From: an uncultured Poribacteria bacterium
GTDB lineage: Bacteria > Poribacteria > WGA-4E > WGA-3G
Assembly: GCA_951828385.1 (NCBI GenBank)
Contig: OX639973.1
Coordinates: 3,525,200 to 3,589,199 of the forward strand
Length of the DNA: 64,000 nucleotides
Direction of reading: 5' to 3'
In this document: positions 42,502 through 51,445 of the stretch, piece by piece
Position numbering within the stretch: position 1 is the stretch's first letter
How the letters are laid out: each line of letters opens with the position of its first letter
The notes under the pieces: generated by a model
Databases searched by the model: none
What the model was told of the DNA's origin: nothing
The model's input: only the letters and a program-made list of their open reading frames with translations
Program-made: the position numbers and the translations under genes

Positions 42502-42552
42502 GTCGTCAGTTATCAGTTCGGTTTTTCTGAGAAAAACCTTTCAGTTATCAGT
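42502..42552 (+). repeat. Interspersed palindromic repeat, second copy
   Basis: GTCGTCAGTTATCAGT, hairpin GGTTTTTC-TGA-GAAAAACC, then TTTCAGTTATCAGT. Near-identical to 6740-6790 on the opposite strand. It fills much of the ruvA-ruvB gap; the rest (42553-42645) contains further AACTGAAAACTGAAAAC-like sequence. Confidence 0.75.
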
Positions 42553-42645
42553 CAGAACCTAATTGGGGGACCAACAGTTCCCAAGAAATGTCTGCAGATA
42601 GGAACCTCTTAACTGAAAACTGAAAACCATTCAAGGACAAAACAA

Positions 42646-43656
42646 ATGGATAACGATCAAATATTAGATTTATCTGAAGATGATGATTTCGGATATAGTC
42701 TTCGTCCGAAAACGCTGAGCGAATTTATCGGACAGGAGAAAGTTAAAGAGCAGCTCCGCATCCACATTGAAGCCGCTAAACAGCGCAACGAAGCCTTGGA
42801 GCATGTCCTACTTGTGAGTCCACCGGGTCTGGGGAAAACCACACTCGCAAGGATCATCTCTAATGAGATTCAGAGCAATTTTAAACAGGCGATCGGTCCT
42901 GTTATGGAAAAGTTAGATTTAGCCTCAACGCTGACAAATCTCGAAAAGGGTGATATTCTCTTTATTGACGAAATCCACCGGGTGAAAGGATATGTGCAAG
43001 AATCGCTCTATCCAGCGATGGAAGATTATCAACTCGATTTAACGATCGGTCAAGGTCCTGGGTCCGATATTATGCAAGTACCGCTTGATCCATTCACGCT
43101 CGTTGGGGCGACAACGCGCGAAGGCTTGTTAGCAGGTCCTTTCCGGGACCGGTTTGGCATCCGTATTCACCTCGATTATTATGCGGCAGAAGACATCCAA
43201 CAAGCAATCCGTATCAACAGTGAAAAACTGAAAATTAATATTGACGAAGACGCAGAATATGCCTTAGCGCGCCGTTCGCGTGGCACGATGCGAATTGCGA
43301 ACAAACTACTCGCCAATGTTAGGGATTATGCTGAAGTCAAAGGCGACGGTATACTTTCGCTTGAAATAGCAGAGGAAGCACTTGAATTCTTTGATATAGA
43401 TGAACGCGGATTAAATAAACAGGATTATGCCTACTTTCAGATACTCATTGAGAACTTCAGCGGACGTGCGGGGAAAAAGGCGCTCGCTGTAGCACTCAGC
43501 GAGGATGAGCGCACTATTTCAGAAGTTTACGAACCTTACTATATTAAAGAGGGATTTTTGGCACTGACACCGGGTGGGCGCGTCGCAACGGATGCAGCTT
43601 ACACGTATTTCAACTATCCTATTAGTTCGCAACCATCGTTCTTCGATTCGACGTGA
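42646..43656 (+). CDS. ruvB: Holliday junction branch migration helicase RuvB
   Basis: 336 residues. SLRPKTLSEFIGQEKVKEQL start, Walker A PPGLGKTTLA, Walker B ILFIDEIHR, sensor LVGATTREG, arginine-finger region GPFRDRFGI, and the C-terminal winged helix (EPYYIKEGFLALTPGGR). It drives branch migration with RuvA. Full length. Confidence 0.96.
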   Translation: MDNDQILDLSEDDDFGYSLRPKTLSEFIGQEKVKEQLRIHIEAAKQRNEALEHVLLVSPPGLGKTTLARIISNEIQSNFKQAIGPVMEKLDLASTLTNLEKGDILFIDEIHRVKGYVQESLYPAMEDYQLDLTIGQGPGSDIMQVPLDPFTLVGATTREGLLAGPFRDRFGIRIHLDYYAAEDIQQAIRINSEKLKINIDEDAEYALARRSRGTMRIANKLLANVRDYAEVKGDGILSLEIAEEALEFFDIDERGLNKQDYAYFQILIENFSGRAGKKALAVALSEDERTISEVYEPYYIKEGFLALTPGGRVATDAAYTYFNYPISSQPSFFDST

Positions 43657-43686
43657 TTTTTGGCGAGGTGCAATCTCAACGTAATT

Positions 43687-44721
43687 ATGAAACTCACAGA
43701 TTTCGATTACCATCTGCCGCCTGAGCGGATCGCGCAAAGCCCTCTTCAACAGCGTGATGCATCGCGACTTTTGGTAATCGACCGTGGTAGCGGTGCCTTT
43801 CATCATACGCAATTTTCGCAGATCCGGGAATACTTACCGAGCAAGACTGTGTTAGTTCTGAACGACACGAAGGTAATCCCAGCACGGTTAATCGGTCATA
43901 AGATTGGAACCGGAGGCAAGATAGAACTGCTCCTCATCCGAGAAAAAGAACCGGATACTTGGGAAGTGCTCGCGAAGCCGCGGCGGAGCCTCCGCATCGG
44001 TACACGAGTAGCGTTCGGTAACAGTAAACTGATAGCAGAGGTGCTCGCGAAACCAGATGATGGACACTGTATCGTTCGCTTTGACTATGACCCTAACGAC
44101 GCGTTTTTGAGCATCCTCACAGATGTCGGCATGATGCCTTTACCGCCTTATATTCGTCGTCCACCGAGTGCCGAAGATAAGGTGCGCTATCAGTCAGTCT
44201 ACGCGGCGAGTGAAGGTGCTATCGCTGCCCCGACAGCTGGGCTGCATTTTACACAAGAATTGTTGGCGGAATTGAAAAGTAACGGGATAGAGATAGCGAC
44301 GTTAACACTGCATGTCGGACCTGGGACGTTCCAACCGGTGAAAGTCGAAAATATTCAGACGCATAAGATGCACGCCGAATATATTCACCTCACTGAAGCA
44401 GAAGCGAAACGGATTCGCACGGCACGGGATGCAGGGGCGAAAATTGTTGCCATTGGGACTACAGTGGTACGCTCGCTTGAAACGGCTGGGGCAACCGGAA
44501 CTGTCTGTCCTTATAGCGGCTATAGCGAACTTTTTATCTATCCCGGACACCAATTTAATGTGGTAGATGCATTGGTTACGAACTTCCATCTACCTAAATC
44601 AACCTTACTCATGCTTGTGAGTGCCTTCGCTGGATGCGATTTGATTCGGAAGGCGTATCAAGAGGCACTCCAACACAACTACCGTTTTTACAGTTATGGC
44701 GATGCCATGCTAATTCTTTGA
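43687..44721 (+). CDS. queA: tRNA preQ1(34) S-adenosylmethionine ribosyltransferase-isomerase QueA
   Basis: 344 residues from ATG 43687, giving the canonical MKLTDFDYHLPPERIAQ; the TTG at 43660 would add nine unconserved residues. Family signatures: NDTKVIPARL, GGKIELLL, MPLPPYIRR, YQSVYAASEGAIAAPTAGLHFT, HVGPGTFQPV and TNFHLPKSTLLMLVSAF. It converts preQ1-tRNA to epoxyqueuosine-tRNA. It belongs to the ruv operon. Confidence 0.95.
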   Translation: MKLTDFDYHLPPERIAQSPLQQRDASRLLVIDRGSGAFHHTQFSQIREYLPSKTVLVLNDTKVIPARLIGHKIGTGGKIELLLIREKEPDTWEVLAKPRRSLRIGTRVAFGNSKLIAEVLAKPDDGHCIVRFDYDPNDAFLSILTDVGMMPLPPYIRRPPSAEDKVRYQSVYAASEGAIAAPTAGLHFTQELLAELKSNGIEIATLTLHVGPGTFQPVKVENIQTHKMHAEYIHLTEAEAKRIRTARDAGAKIVAIGTTVVRSLETAGATGTVCPYSGYSELFIYPGHQFNVVDALVTNFHLPKSTLLMLVSAFAGCDLIRKAYQEALQHNYRFYSYGDAMLIL

Positions 44722-44762
44722 TCTTTTAACAGCAAGTCTTGACTTGCAGAAGGAGATATTCC

Positions 44763-45071
44763 ATGGGAATGGAAGCAATCGCAAGTCCACTTTTTTTATT
44801 TGTGGCAATGGGTGCAATTTTTTATTTTTTGCTATTCCGACCTGAACAAGCGAAACGCAAAAAACACCAGAATATGCTGGAAAATCTGTCTAAAGGCGAC
44901 GACATCGTAACCAACGGCGGACTTCACGGCAAGATCCTTGGACTCAGTAATGATAAAAACACGATTCTTATTGTCGTCGGAGAATTGAATAATCAAGAGG
45001 TAAAGGTTCAAATTTCTCGGAGTGCTGTCGCTTTCCTCAAAAAGGGCGGCGAACTCATTGAAGGTGAGTAG
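44763..45071 (+). CDS. yajC: Preprotein translocase subunit YajC
   Basis: 102 residues from ATG 44763 with AAGGAGATATTCC upstream. One membrane helix (ASPLFLFVAMGAIFYFLLF) then RPEQAKRKKHQNMLENLSKGDDIVTNGGLHGKI, the YajC signature. Accessory subunit of SecDF-YajC. The usual secD does not follow; the operon ends here with a convergent gene. Confidence 0.93.
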   Translation: MGMEAIASPLFLFVAMGAIFYFLLFRPEQAKRKKHQNMLENLSKGDDIVTNGGLHGKILGLSNDKNTILIVVGELNNQEVKVQISRSAVAFLKKGGELIEGE

Positions 45072-45099
45072 TCCCGTGGATTCACTGTGGTGATATAGG

Positions 45100-45127
45100 A
45101 CAGCCAATTTTTCAGAAATTTGGCTGT
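45100..45127. terminator. Bidirectional terminator hairpin between yajC and the IolB-like gene
   Basis: ACAGCCAA (45100-45107) pairs with TTGGCTGT (45120-45127), with inner TTT/AAA pairs and T-runs on either side, between two convergent genes; it overlaps the end of the minus-strand gene. Confidence 0.6.
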
Positions 45128-45774
45128 ACCCATAACTGGTAGCCAACGCCTTCAGATGTTAGCAACACAACGTTATCTTGCTCTGGAACAGCGAACACAT
45201 CGTTGTGATACAACTGCACGCGTGCCGTCCCCGTGGTGACATCGAAAACAGCAACACCCTCCGTATTTTGGAAGCGATGGAGGCAGATCGCTTCCGATGC
45301 GTCAGGTATTGTTGGGGCACCTCTGACGCTTGCTGCCAAATCATCTGAAAAGACATTCTCCCAAATTCTAAGGTGCGTCTCATCTTCGTCTACTGCCTCA
45401 CCCGCCTCCAGAATAATCGCTGCGGATTCCGAGTGAGACGGCACTTTGCATACCGCAATTTCGACGCCGGTTTCATTTGTGAGGACTTCATAAGTTGTGC
45501 GATGTGGGATATATGCGATACATGCCTCTCCTTGGAAAACATCTGGACGCTCACCTAAAATCCCGTACGCTTTATTGCCGTTATGTCCCACTAATAAAGT
45601 ACAGTCTCCACCTAATGCGATCAGTGCGACTTCAGTATCGTCAGAATGATCAAAGAAGGTTGTCTCAGGTGTGAGACTCAGAATTCCGAAATGGAGTTTC
45701 GTGATGCCCATCTCGCCGGGCTTCACGATTTCGGTGTATCCGTTGGCAGGTGTATAATTTTTAGATGCTGACAT
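45112..45774 (-). CDS. IolB/KduI-like isomerase family protein
   Basis: 220 residues from ATG 45774; a TTG 27 bases further out is possible. Resembles 5-deoxy-glucuronate isomerase (IolB): KLHFGILSLTPETTF, ALIALGGDCTLLVG, GERPDVFQGEACIAYIPHRTTYEVLT, VEIAVCKVPS, and a second half with ICLHRFQNTEG...VQLYHNDVFAVPEQDNVVLLTSEGVGYQLWV. Bicupin fold. Shorter than typical IolB (~270), so the exact role (inositol breakdown or another uronate) is open. It overlaps the end of maf by 14 bp. Confidence 0.6.
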   Translation of the reverse strand: MSASKNYTPANGYTEIVKPGEMGITKLHFGILSLTPETTFFDHSDDTEVALIALGGDCTLLVGHNGNKAYGILGERPDVFQGEACIAYIPHRTTYEVLTNETGVEIAVCKVPSHSESAAIILEAGEAVDEDETHLRIWENVFSDDLAASVRGAPTIPDASEAICLHRFQNTEGVAVFDVTTGTARVQLYHNDVFAVPEQDNVVLLTSEGVGYQLWVQPNF

Positions 45775-46375
45775 TGGATGGAAAATTCGATAGGTGTTCA
45801 ACCAAGCTTGCTAATGGAAGTCCAACGACATTAAAATAGCATCCTTCAATGCGGCGAACGAAAGCGGCACCGCGTCCTTGAATTCCATAAGCACCCGCTT
45901 TGTCTGATGCCTCTCCGCTTTCAATATAGGCGGTTATCTCAGCAGCATGTAACTGCCGAAAGTAGACGTGGGTCGTTTCTGCCCAGACCCGGTACTGTCC
46001 TGTTACTGCGTCAATTAATGCCACGCCTGTCACGACTTCGTGGCAGGTGCCGCTCAGGCGCGACAACATCACCAATGCGTCCGCATCATCAGCGGGTTTA
46101 CCCAGAAGTTCCCCATCTAAAGATACTAACGTATCGGCTCCGATAATCAGACCGTGATCGTAATATTGTGTAACAGATGTAGCCTTTAGCAAGGCAAGTT
46201 CTTGTGTTACCTCACTCACAGGCTTGTTTGTGTGGACGTTGGGCGGTGGTTCAACAATATCACTCGGATGTATTTTAAATGTTAACCCAATCTGTGATAG
46301 CAACGCTGAGCGTCGAGGCGATGCAGAGGCTAAAACAAGGTGCGGAACTTCTACAATACATTCTCGCGTTTGCAT
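45761..46375 (-). CDS. Maf family nucleoside triphosphate pyrophosphatase
   Basis: 204 residues. LVLASASPRRSALLSQIGLTF is the Maf signature; GLIIGADTLVSLDGELLGKPADDADA and TGVALID follow, then SDKAGAYGIQGRGAAFV and GCYFNVVGLPLA. It hydrolyses non-canonical or methylated (d)NTPs and is linked to septum inhibition. The DTLV and KAGAY motifs suggest the YhdE-like dTTP/UTP pyrophosphatase subgroup. Starts at ATG 46375; directly downstream of an unknown gene (1-bp gap). Confidence 0.92.
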   Translation of the reverse strand: MQTRECIVEVPHLVLASASPRRSALLSQIGLTFKIHPSDIVEPPPNVHTNKPVSEVTQELALLKATSVTQYYDHGLIIGADTLVSLDGELLGKPADDADALVMLSRLSGTCHEVVTGVALIDAVTGQYRVWAETTHVYFRQLHAAEITAYIESGEASDKAGAYGIQGRGAAFVRRIEGCYFNVVGLPLASLVEHLSNFPSNVSI

Positions 46376-46376
46376 G

Positions 46377-46790
46377 CTATTTTAGACAATACCATTTTGT
46401 ATCTTGTCCCTCGTGGATTTGCAACAGATTCGCCTGAACCAATTCTTGAAGACCGTTTTCAATATCTGCCTTAGAAAATCCGATCTTTTGAAGAAGCGGG
46501 TCGCGACGTGGCATGCGAAACCACTCGGGGTTGTCGGAAGAACGATATCTTTTTTTAAAGACCTCCAAAGCATTGTACAAACGCAGCGTCCTTGGAGGCA
46601 ATCCAACAAGTGGGTTAATCTCAGCAAAGGATTGGAGCGATTCGTTCGGCATTGCTTCAGTCCATAGATAAGCAGAGTTATTCATACTATGCATAACGTA
46701 TGGATCAGGGGGTTGGTTACAAAAAATAATAAACGCGTTTGTGGTATTGTCTTTGTATATGAATACCGCAGCACCTCGTGATGTCCGCAT
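46377..46790 (-). CDS. Hypothetical protein, possible winged-helix end
   Basis: 137 residues by the first ATG; ATGs at about 46694 and 46685 are alternatives. Not recognised. The C-terminal part (RRDPLLQKIGFSKADIENGLQELVQANLLQIHEGQDTKWY) has the look of a winged-helix: helix, recognition-like helix and a short beta hairpin. It stops 1 bp before maf, implying cotranscription. Confidence 0.45.
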   Translation of the reverse strand: MRTSRGAAVFIYKDNTTNAFIIFCNQPPDPYVMHSMNNSAYLWTEAMPNESLQSFAEINPLVGLPPRTLRLYNALEVFKKRYRSSDNPEWFRMPRRDPLLQKIGFSKADIENGLQELVQANLLQIHEGQDTKWYCLK

Positions 46791-46800
46791 CCGACTGCTT

Positions 46801-46829
46801 TTGACAATTTTTTGAAGTTGTGGTAAACT
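46801..46829 (+). promoter_or_regulatory. Promoter of the OPT-like membrane protein gene
   Basis: TTGACA (46801-46806), 17 bp ending in TGTGG, TAAACT (46824-46829): consensus -35 with an extended -10, 25 bp before the GTG start. Confidence 0.7.
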
Positions 46830-46853
46830 CTACCAAATTTCATACAGGACGGT

Positions 46854-48812
46854 GTGCTATTGCCTTCCTCAAACGAAAACCGCCTATCTGTGCGTTCCCT
46901 CCTGCTCGGTATCTGCTTCGTTATCCTGATATGTTGCATCGTCTCCTATGCAGAATTAGTAATTACCTACATCCAAATCGGATTTTTACAGCTGCCGCCA
47001 GCAGTGATCGGATTGTTCTTTTTCCTTGTATTAGGGAATCGGCTACTTGCCAGACTCAACGATCGGTTTGCCCTGTCACCCCGCGAGTTGATGTGTATCT
47101 ACTGCATGATGCTCGTTGCCTCAATGATTTCATCGCGCGGTGTTATGGAAAAACTCATCCCTGCGCTCATCGCTGTCAACTATTTTACCAACGAAACCAA
47201 CAGTTGGGACACCCTCTTCTTCCCACATATCAAGCCGTGGTTGATCCCATTTTCACCTGAACAAAAGGGACAAGCACCTATTGCCATCAGCTTCTATGAA
47301 GGCACACAAACAGGCGATGTTATTCCGTGGCGCGCATGGTTAGAACCCCTGTGCGCTTGGGGTGTACTTGTCTTTTTAGTATTCACCGCCTTTCTCTGTT
47401 TAGCAGCAATTTTGCGTAAACAGTGGATTGAAAATGAGAAACTCTCGTTTCCATTAGTCTCCCTCCCGCTTGAGTTCGTCCACGAGGGACAAAGTTTCTT
47501 TCGGAATCGGCTGATGTGGTTGGGATTCGCACTGCCTGCCTTCATCTTTACGTTAAACGGACTTCATGAAATCTGGCCCCAAATTCCGAACATCTCGCTG
47601 AGGTATCTGCTCAACCAATATTTCACCGAACAACCGTTTAATGCTATCGCTTACACACCTATTTTTCTCTCTTTTGCGGCGATAGGGTTCTTCTACTTGT
47701 TGCCAACGCAACTCCTTTTCAGTCTATGGTTCTTTTTTTTACTCACGCGGCTCCAAGACGTTGTCGCGGCAATGTTCGGTTTACGGATTAGTAGCATGCC
47801 GCTCTACCCAACCCGTCTCTATATCGGCTACCAAGTTGCGGGGGCTTATGTCGTGCTGGTTATTTCGTTTATCTATATGGGACTACCACATTTCCGACGT
47901 GTACTTCGTCACGCCTTCACAGCGAACAAAACAGATGATACTGAGGAACTCCTATCTCACCGGACAGCCGTTTGGGGACTTATCGTCAGTTTGATCCTTG
48001 CGATAGGTTGGTGCTACGCGGCAGGACTGAATTTAGGGTTTGCGGCGTTTGAGATACTGGTCTATATCTGTATTGTCGCGGTTGTAATGGCGCGCAGTAC
48101 AGCGGAAGGTGGCTTGCTAATGACAGAAACATCGTTTCGCCCCTTAGATTTGTACCAACTCGTTGCGAGCAAAGCTTCATTAGGCGCGCAGAGTCTCACC
48201 GTGCTGTCGTTCCTTGATGCGATTTTCACTCGCGATCAGCGCGGATTAATCCTAACAGGTTTCCTTGACGGCTTAAAAATTAGGGATCGGGTCGGAATGT
48301 CTTACCGGTCATTAGTAGGGGTGTTCGTATTAGGCTGTACATTGGCGTTCATAACCGCAGCAGCCATCCACCTATGGCTTCCCTATACTCACGGTGCAAA
48401 CTATATGTATAGCTACACGTATCGCGGGAATCCACTTTGGGCATTTCAAGACAATGTCGCAGCGATAGAAGGGTTAGGCACGAACCTCCGCACAACTGGA
48501 GGTCTCTTCTTCGGGATAGGCATATTTGTAACGACCGGTTTGGTCATCTTGAGAATGTTATATTGGTGGTGGCCCCTGCACCCCCTTGGATATGCGTTAT
48601 CGGCTTCGTGGACCCTGATTGTTTTCTGGTTTCCTGTGCTAATTGCGTGGGGCATTAAAACCCCGCTTCTCCGTTACAGCGGAATCCGGCAGTATCAGCG
48701 ATTCCGTCCCTTCTTTTTAGGCATGGTCTTCGGAGAATTCAGCATGGCGGTTGTGTGGTCGCTCGTCAGTTGGGCAGCAAATGTCCCAGCACCGTTCTTT
48801 CCGTGGCCCTGA
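46854..48812 (+). CDS. Large polytopic membrane protein (OPT-like, DUF6785/DUF6784 type)
   Basis: 652 residues with about 14 hydrophobic segments and no soluble domain of size. GTG start at 46854 (AGGA upstream). Segments such as SPRELMCIYCMMLVASMISSRG, LEPLCAWGVLVFLVFTAFLCLA, RKQWIENEKLSFPLVSLPLE and ARSTAEGGLLMTE are reminiscent of the OPT-transporter-like family found in Planctomycetes, Poribacteria and relatives. Transport is inferred, substrate unknown. Driven by its own promoter. Confidence 0.6.
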   Translation: MLLPSSNENRLSVRSLLLGICFVILICCIVSYAELVITYIQIGFLQLPPAVIGLFFFLVLGNRLLARLNDRFALSPRELMCIYCMMLVASMISSRGVMEKLIPALIAVNYFTNETNSWDTLFFPHIKPWLIPFSPEQKGQAPIAISFYEGTQTGDVIPWRAWLEPLCAWGVLVFLVFTAFLCLAAILRKQWIENEKLSFPLVSLPLEFVHEGQSFFRNRLMWLGFALPAFIFTLNGLHEIWPQIPNISLRYLLNQYFTEQPFNAIAYTPIFLSFAAIGFFYLLPTQLLFSLWFFFLLTRLQDVVAAMFGLRISSMPLYPTRLYIGYQVAGAYVVLVISFIYMGLPHFRRVLRHAFTANKTDDTEELLSHRTAVWGLIVSLILAIGWCYAAGLNLGFAAFEILVYICIVAVVMARSTAEGGLLMTETSFRPLDLYQLVASKASLGAQSLTVLSFLDAIFTRDQRGLILTGFLDGLKIRDRVGMSYRSLVGVFVLGCTLAFITAAAIHLWLPYTHGANYMYSYTYRGNPLWAFQDNVAAIEGLGTNLRTTGGLFFGIGIFVTTGLVILRMLYWWWPLHPLGYALSASWTLIVFWFPVLIAWGIKTPLLRYSGIRQYQRFRPFFLGMVFGEFSMAVVWSLVSWAANVPAPFFPWP

Positions 48813-48830
48813 GCGTCAGACTTCTCAAGT

Positions 48831-49940
48831 TCACGCAGCACTCCGATTGCGGGCTATGACCTCCCATGTGCCCCGACAATACCCATCGCTATCCACAACA
48901 TAGTAAAACGGATGCAACGCGACACACGGACAGATATGTGTCGGACAGACGTAAATTTCTTGCCCCATGCGCATCGGTGTACTGTCAGGAACGTTGATCG
49001 CCCAATGCTCCTCGTGTTGCTTGTCTACCTCAGCGTTCTCAACATTCAAAATGATCCCGCGCACGCCATCAGGATCCGCGGCGATGGCTTTATGCCCCAA
49101 ATCAAGCGTAATCCGATGCCGTGTAGGGATACTAATCACACGACTCAGGAGCAGTGCTGCAGGCGTAAAACCGAGGTCAGGAAAGTGGGTTGAATAGCCA
49201 TAGTCGTGGAAAACGAAAGTCCCTGGTGACGCTTCTACACCCGGTGTCTCGGCATACATTGGAAATGTCGGTGTACCGCCCATTACAACCAACGGCACGT
49301 CAAGACCTTTGGCTGCAAGTTTATCTTGCATCTCTGCTACCTGTGCAAGGCTTTTGTCGCAGGATGCCTTCCGCTCGGCGACATCTTCATCGTGGATATG
49401 TCCATCGTACACGTGTAACCCCCACGGCTGCAACCCTTCTGCCGCTCCAATCTGCGCGTAGACATCCACAGCAGCATCACCGACAGGTATCCCCGTGCGG
49501 TGCATCCCTACGTCCACATCTAACATGACTTTGACCGTTAAGCCAAACTTCGCCACTTCCGCCGAGAGTGCTGACACTGCTTCTGTATGATCAACGATGA
49601 CTTTGAAATCTGCATCGGGATATTGTCGCTGTAGCGATACAAAACGGTTGACATTCGGGCCTACCATCTGATAGGCGATTAGAATATCCTGAATACCGTT
49701 CTGTGCCAACATTTCCGCTTCGCGCAGCGTAGCGCATTTGTGCTTTAAGATACCGGCATCCCGCTCCATCGCGATAATCTCTGCGGTTTTATGTGTCTTC
49801 GCATGTGGTCTCAGCTTCGAGACATCCCCATTCACAGTAGCAATCGCATGTTCAATGTTCTGCTGAACCTGCGCGAGATAAACGACAAGGGACGGACTTG
49901 GTATTGTTTCAACGTTCTGAATACGGTATCTCTTATCCAT
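48831..49940 (-). CDS. D-threonine aldolase-like / alanine-racemase-fold PLP enzyme
   Basis: 369 residues from the ATG at 49940, with AGAGG seven bases upstream. PLP-Lys region LRPHAKTHKT in an alanine racemase N-terminal barrel (ETIPSPSLVVYLAQVQQNI), then MLDVDVGMHRTGI, VMGGTPTFPMY and the C-terminal beta domain with the metal-binding HICPCVALH. The arrangement fits D-threonine aldolase or D-serine dehydratase (DSD1-like), which act on D-beta-hydroxy amino acids with PLP and a divalent metal. Exact substrate is not assignable. Confidence 0.82.
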   Translation of the reverse strand: MDKRYRIQNVETIPSPSLVVYLAQVQQNIEHAIATVNGDVSKLRPHAKTHKTAEIIAMERDAGILKHKCATLREAEMLAQNGIQDILIAYQMVGPNVNRFVSLQRQYPDADFKVIVDHTEAVSALSAEVAKFGLTVKVMLDVDVGMHRTGIPVGDAAVDVYAQIGAAEGLQPWGLHVYDGHIHDEDVAERKASCDKSLAQVAEMQDKLAAKGLDVPLVVMGGTPTFPMYAETPGVEASPGTFVFHDYGYSTHFPDLGFTPAALLLSRVISIPTRHRITLDLGHKAIAADPDGVRGIILNVENAEVDKQHEEHWAINVPDSTPMRMGQEIYVCPTHICPCVALHPFYYVVDSDGYCRGTWEVIARNRSAA

Positions 49941-49981
49941 AACTGTACCTCTTTGTATGAATTCCGAAATTGTGAAATATC

Positions 49982-51178
49982 TCATAGGTTACCAACGGTG
50001 TTCCATGCAGGATCGTAGTCTCGTAGTGTTTCATCTATAACTGTGGTGTTGCTTATTCGGAGGTCGCTGGCAGTTTTCATATCCGATTTCGCTTTTTCCT
50101 CTTCTCCGAGGTATAACCACGCCTTGCTGCGATGGTAATAAGCATTGGCATAATCGGGTTTGAGTTCTATCGCTTTGGTGTAGTCTTTGATCGCTTGCTC
50201 ATAATCGCCTTTCATGTGGTAAACAGTGCCGCGGTTATAATAAGCAATGACAATCTCTGGATTCAGCTCTATCGTTTTGGTAAAGTCAGCAATTGCCTGG
50301 TCGTACTTGCCTTTATCGCGGTAGGCAATGCCGTGATTGTTATATGTCTCGGCAGCATCCGGATTCAATTCTATCGCTGTTTTATAGTCTTCAATCGCCC
50401 TATCAATCTCGCCTTTGCTATGGTAAGTTGTCCCGCGGTTATTATAGAATTTGGCTTCATGAGAATTGAGATCTATCGCCGTGTTAAAGTCATTAATAGC
50501 TCTATCAAACATCCCACTACTGTGGTAAGCCACTCCGCGATTGTAATAAGCAAGGGTATTGTTCGGTCTGTAGGCAATCAGCGCGCTAAAGTCATCGATC
50601 GCCTGATGGTATTCCGCAAGGCTATAATAAGCCAAGCCTCGATACTTATATGCTTTGGCGAGTTTCAACTTCAATTCTCTCATTGGGCTATAACCATCAA
50701 TAACATCATCGGCCGCGTCTTGTTCATAGATTTCGGCAAGTTCGAGATGCAGTTCTATCGCTTTGGTATAGTCTTCAATGGCACTGTTCACGTTGCCCTT
50801 TTCATTATAAACCGTCGCACGACAGAAATAGACTTCCGAGTGCTTTGGATCCAGTTCTATGGATGTGCTATAGTCTTGGATAGCAGTATCAAGATTACCC
50901 CTCTTGTGATGTGTCGTCCCGCGATTGTAGTAGGCAGAGGAGAATTCTGGATCCAACGCTATCGCCTTATTATGATCAACGAGTGCTTTGTCAAGTTCGC
51001 CGGTCATCGCATAAGCACACCCGCGATGGGTATAAGCGGCGGCATGCTCCGGATTCAGCTCTATGGCCTTACTAAAACTCTCAATCGCTTTGTCGTATTG
51101 CTCGCCCATGATCTGAAAAACGCCAAGGTTGCTATAGCCGACAGTAGAGGATAACGGGTCTATGTTCGGTTGTGGCAT
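49982..51178 (-). CDS. Tetratricopeptide repeat protein
   Basis: 398 residues, about ten TPR units of 34 residues (AYYNRGTVYHMKGDYEQAIKDYTKAIELKPD type) almost end to end; no signal peptide. Such solenoids bind partner proteins. Its ATG overlaps the stop codon of the upstream small gene (TAATG), indicating translational coupling. Similar in style to the 734-residue TPR protein at 58277-60481. Confidence 0.9.
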   Translation of the reverse strand: MPQPNIDPLSSTVGYSNLGVFQIMGEQYDKAIESFSKAIELNPEHAAAYTHRGCAYAMTGELDKALVDHNKAIALDPEFSSAYYNRGTTHHKRGNLDTAIQDYSTSIELDPKHSEVYFCRATVYNEKGNVNSAIEDYTKAIELHLELAEIYEQDAADDVIDGYSPMRELKLKLAKAYKYRGLAYYSLAEYHQAIDDFSALIAYRPNNTLAYYNRGVAYHSSGMFDRAINDFNTAIDLNSHEAKFYNNRGTTYHSKGEIDRAIEDYKTAIELNPDAAETYNNHGIAYRDKGKYDQAIADFTKTIELNPEIVIAYYNRGTVYHMKGDYEQAIKDYTKAIELKPDYANAYYHRSKAWLYLGEEEKAKSDMKTASDLRISNTTVIDETLRDYDPAWNTVGNL

Positions 51179-51372
51179 TACTTTTCCTCCATACGAATGG
51201 ATAGATACGCGCTCACTTCCAGATTCATCCGATCAATTTCGGCAAGAAATCCACCCGCGGAAAGGCGATAATTTTGCGGATTAGTTTCAACCTCTCGGAG
51301 TTTTTCAATCTGTTTTTGAAAACGCTCAATGCGTTCTAATGTTGCTTCAAGTTCTTGATTATTCTGAATCAT
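51178..51372 (-). CDS. Small coiled-coil protein coupled to the TPR gene
   Basis: 64 residues from ATG 51372: NNQELEATLERIERFQKQIEKLREVETNPQNY then LSAGGFLAEIDRMNLEVSAYLSI. Two helical segments with heptad hydrophobics separated by NPQNYRLS. The same general form is common for small antitoxin-like or adaptor proteins, but the function is unknown. Stop codon overlaps the TPR start (TAATG). A longer frame upstream to 51426 is less likely. Confidence 0.6.
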   Translation of the reverse strand: MIQNNQELEATLERIERFQKQIEKLREVETNPQNYRLSAGGFLAEIDRMNLEVSAYLSIRMEEK

Positions 51373-51418
51373 TAGCAGCTTTTCACTCTCCCGCTCCAGC
51401 GGAGTGATATGGTAATAA

Positions 51419-51442
51419 AGGCACACGGCGTGTGCCTGCTAC
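51419..51442. repeat. Hairpin repeat with TGCTAC tail
   Basis: AGGCACAC-GGC-GTGTGCCT followed by GCTAC, between the small coiled-coil gene and the sulfatase gene; likely a member of the hairpin families described here. Confidence 0.5.
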
Positions 51443-51445
51443 TCT

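Noticed and set aside
45112-45114. TGA of the IolB-like gene as selenocysteine
   Set aside because: The sequence after it runs through the terminator hairpin and shows no conservation; the protein end fits the family.
50132-51154. Long plus-strand ORF (340 codons) opposite the TPR gene
   Set aside because: It repeats with the TPR period because it is the complementary frame of the TPR repeats; same for 59858-60547 and other frames opposite the second TPR gene.
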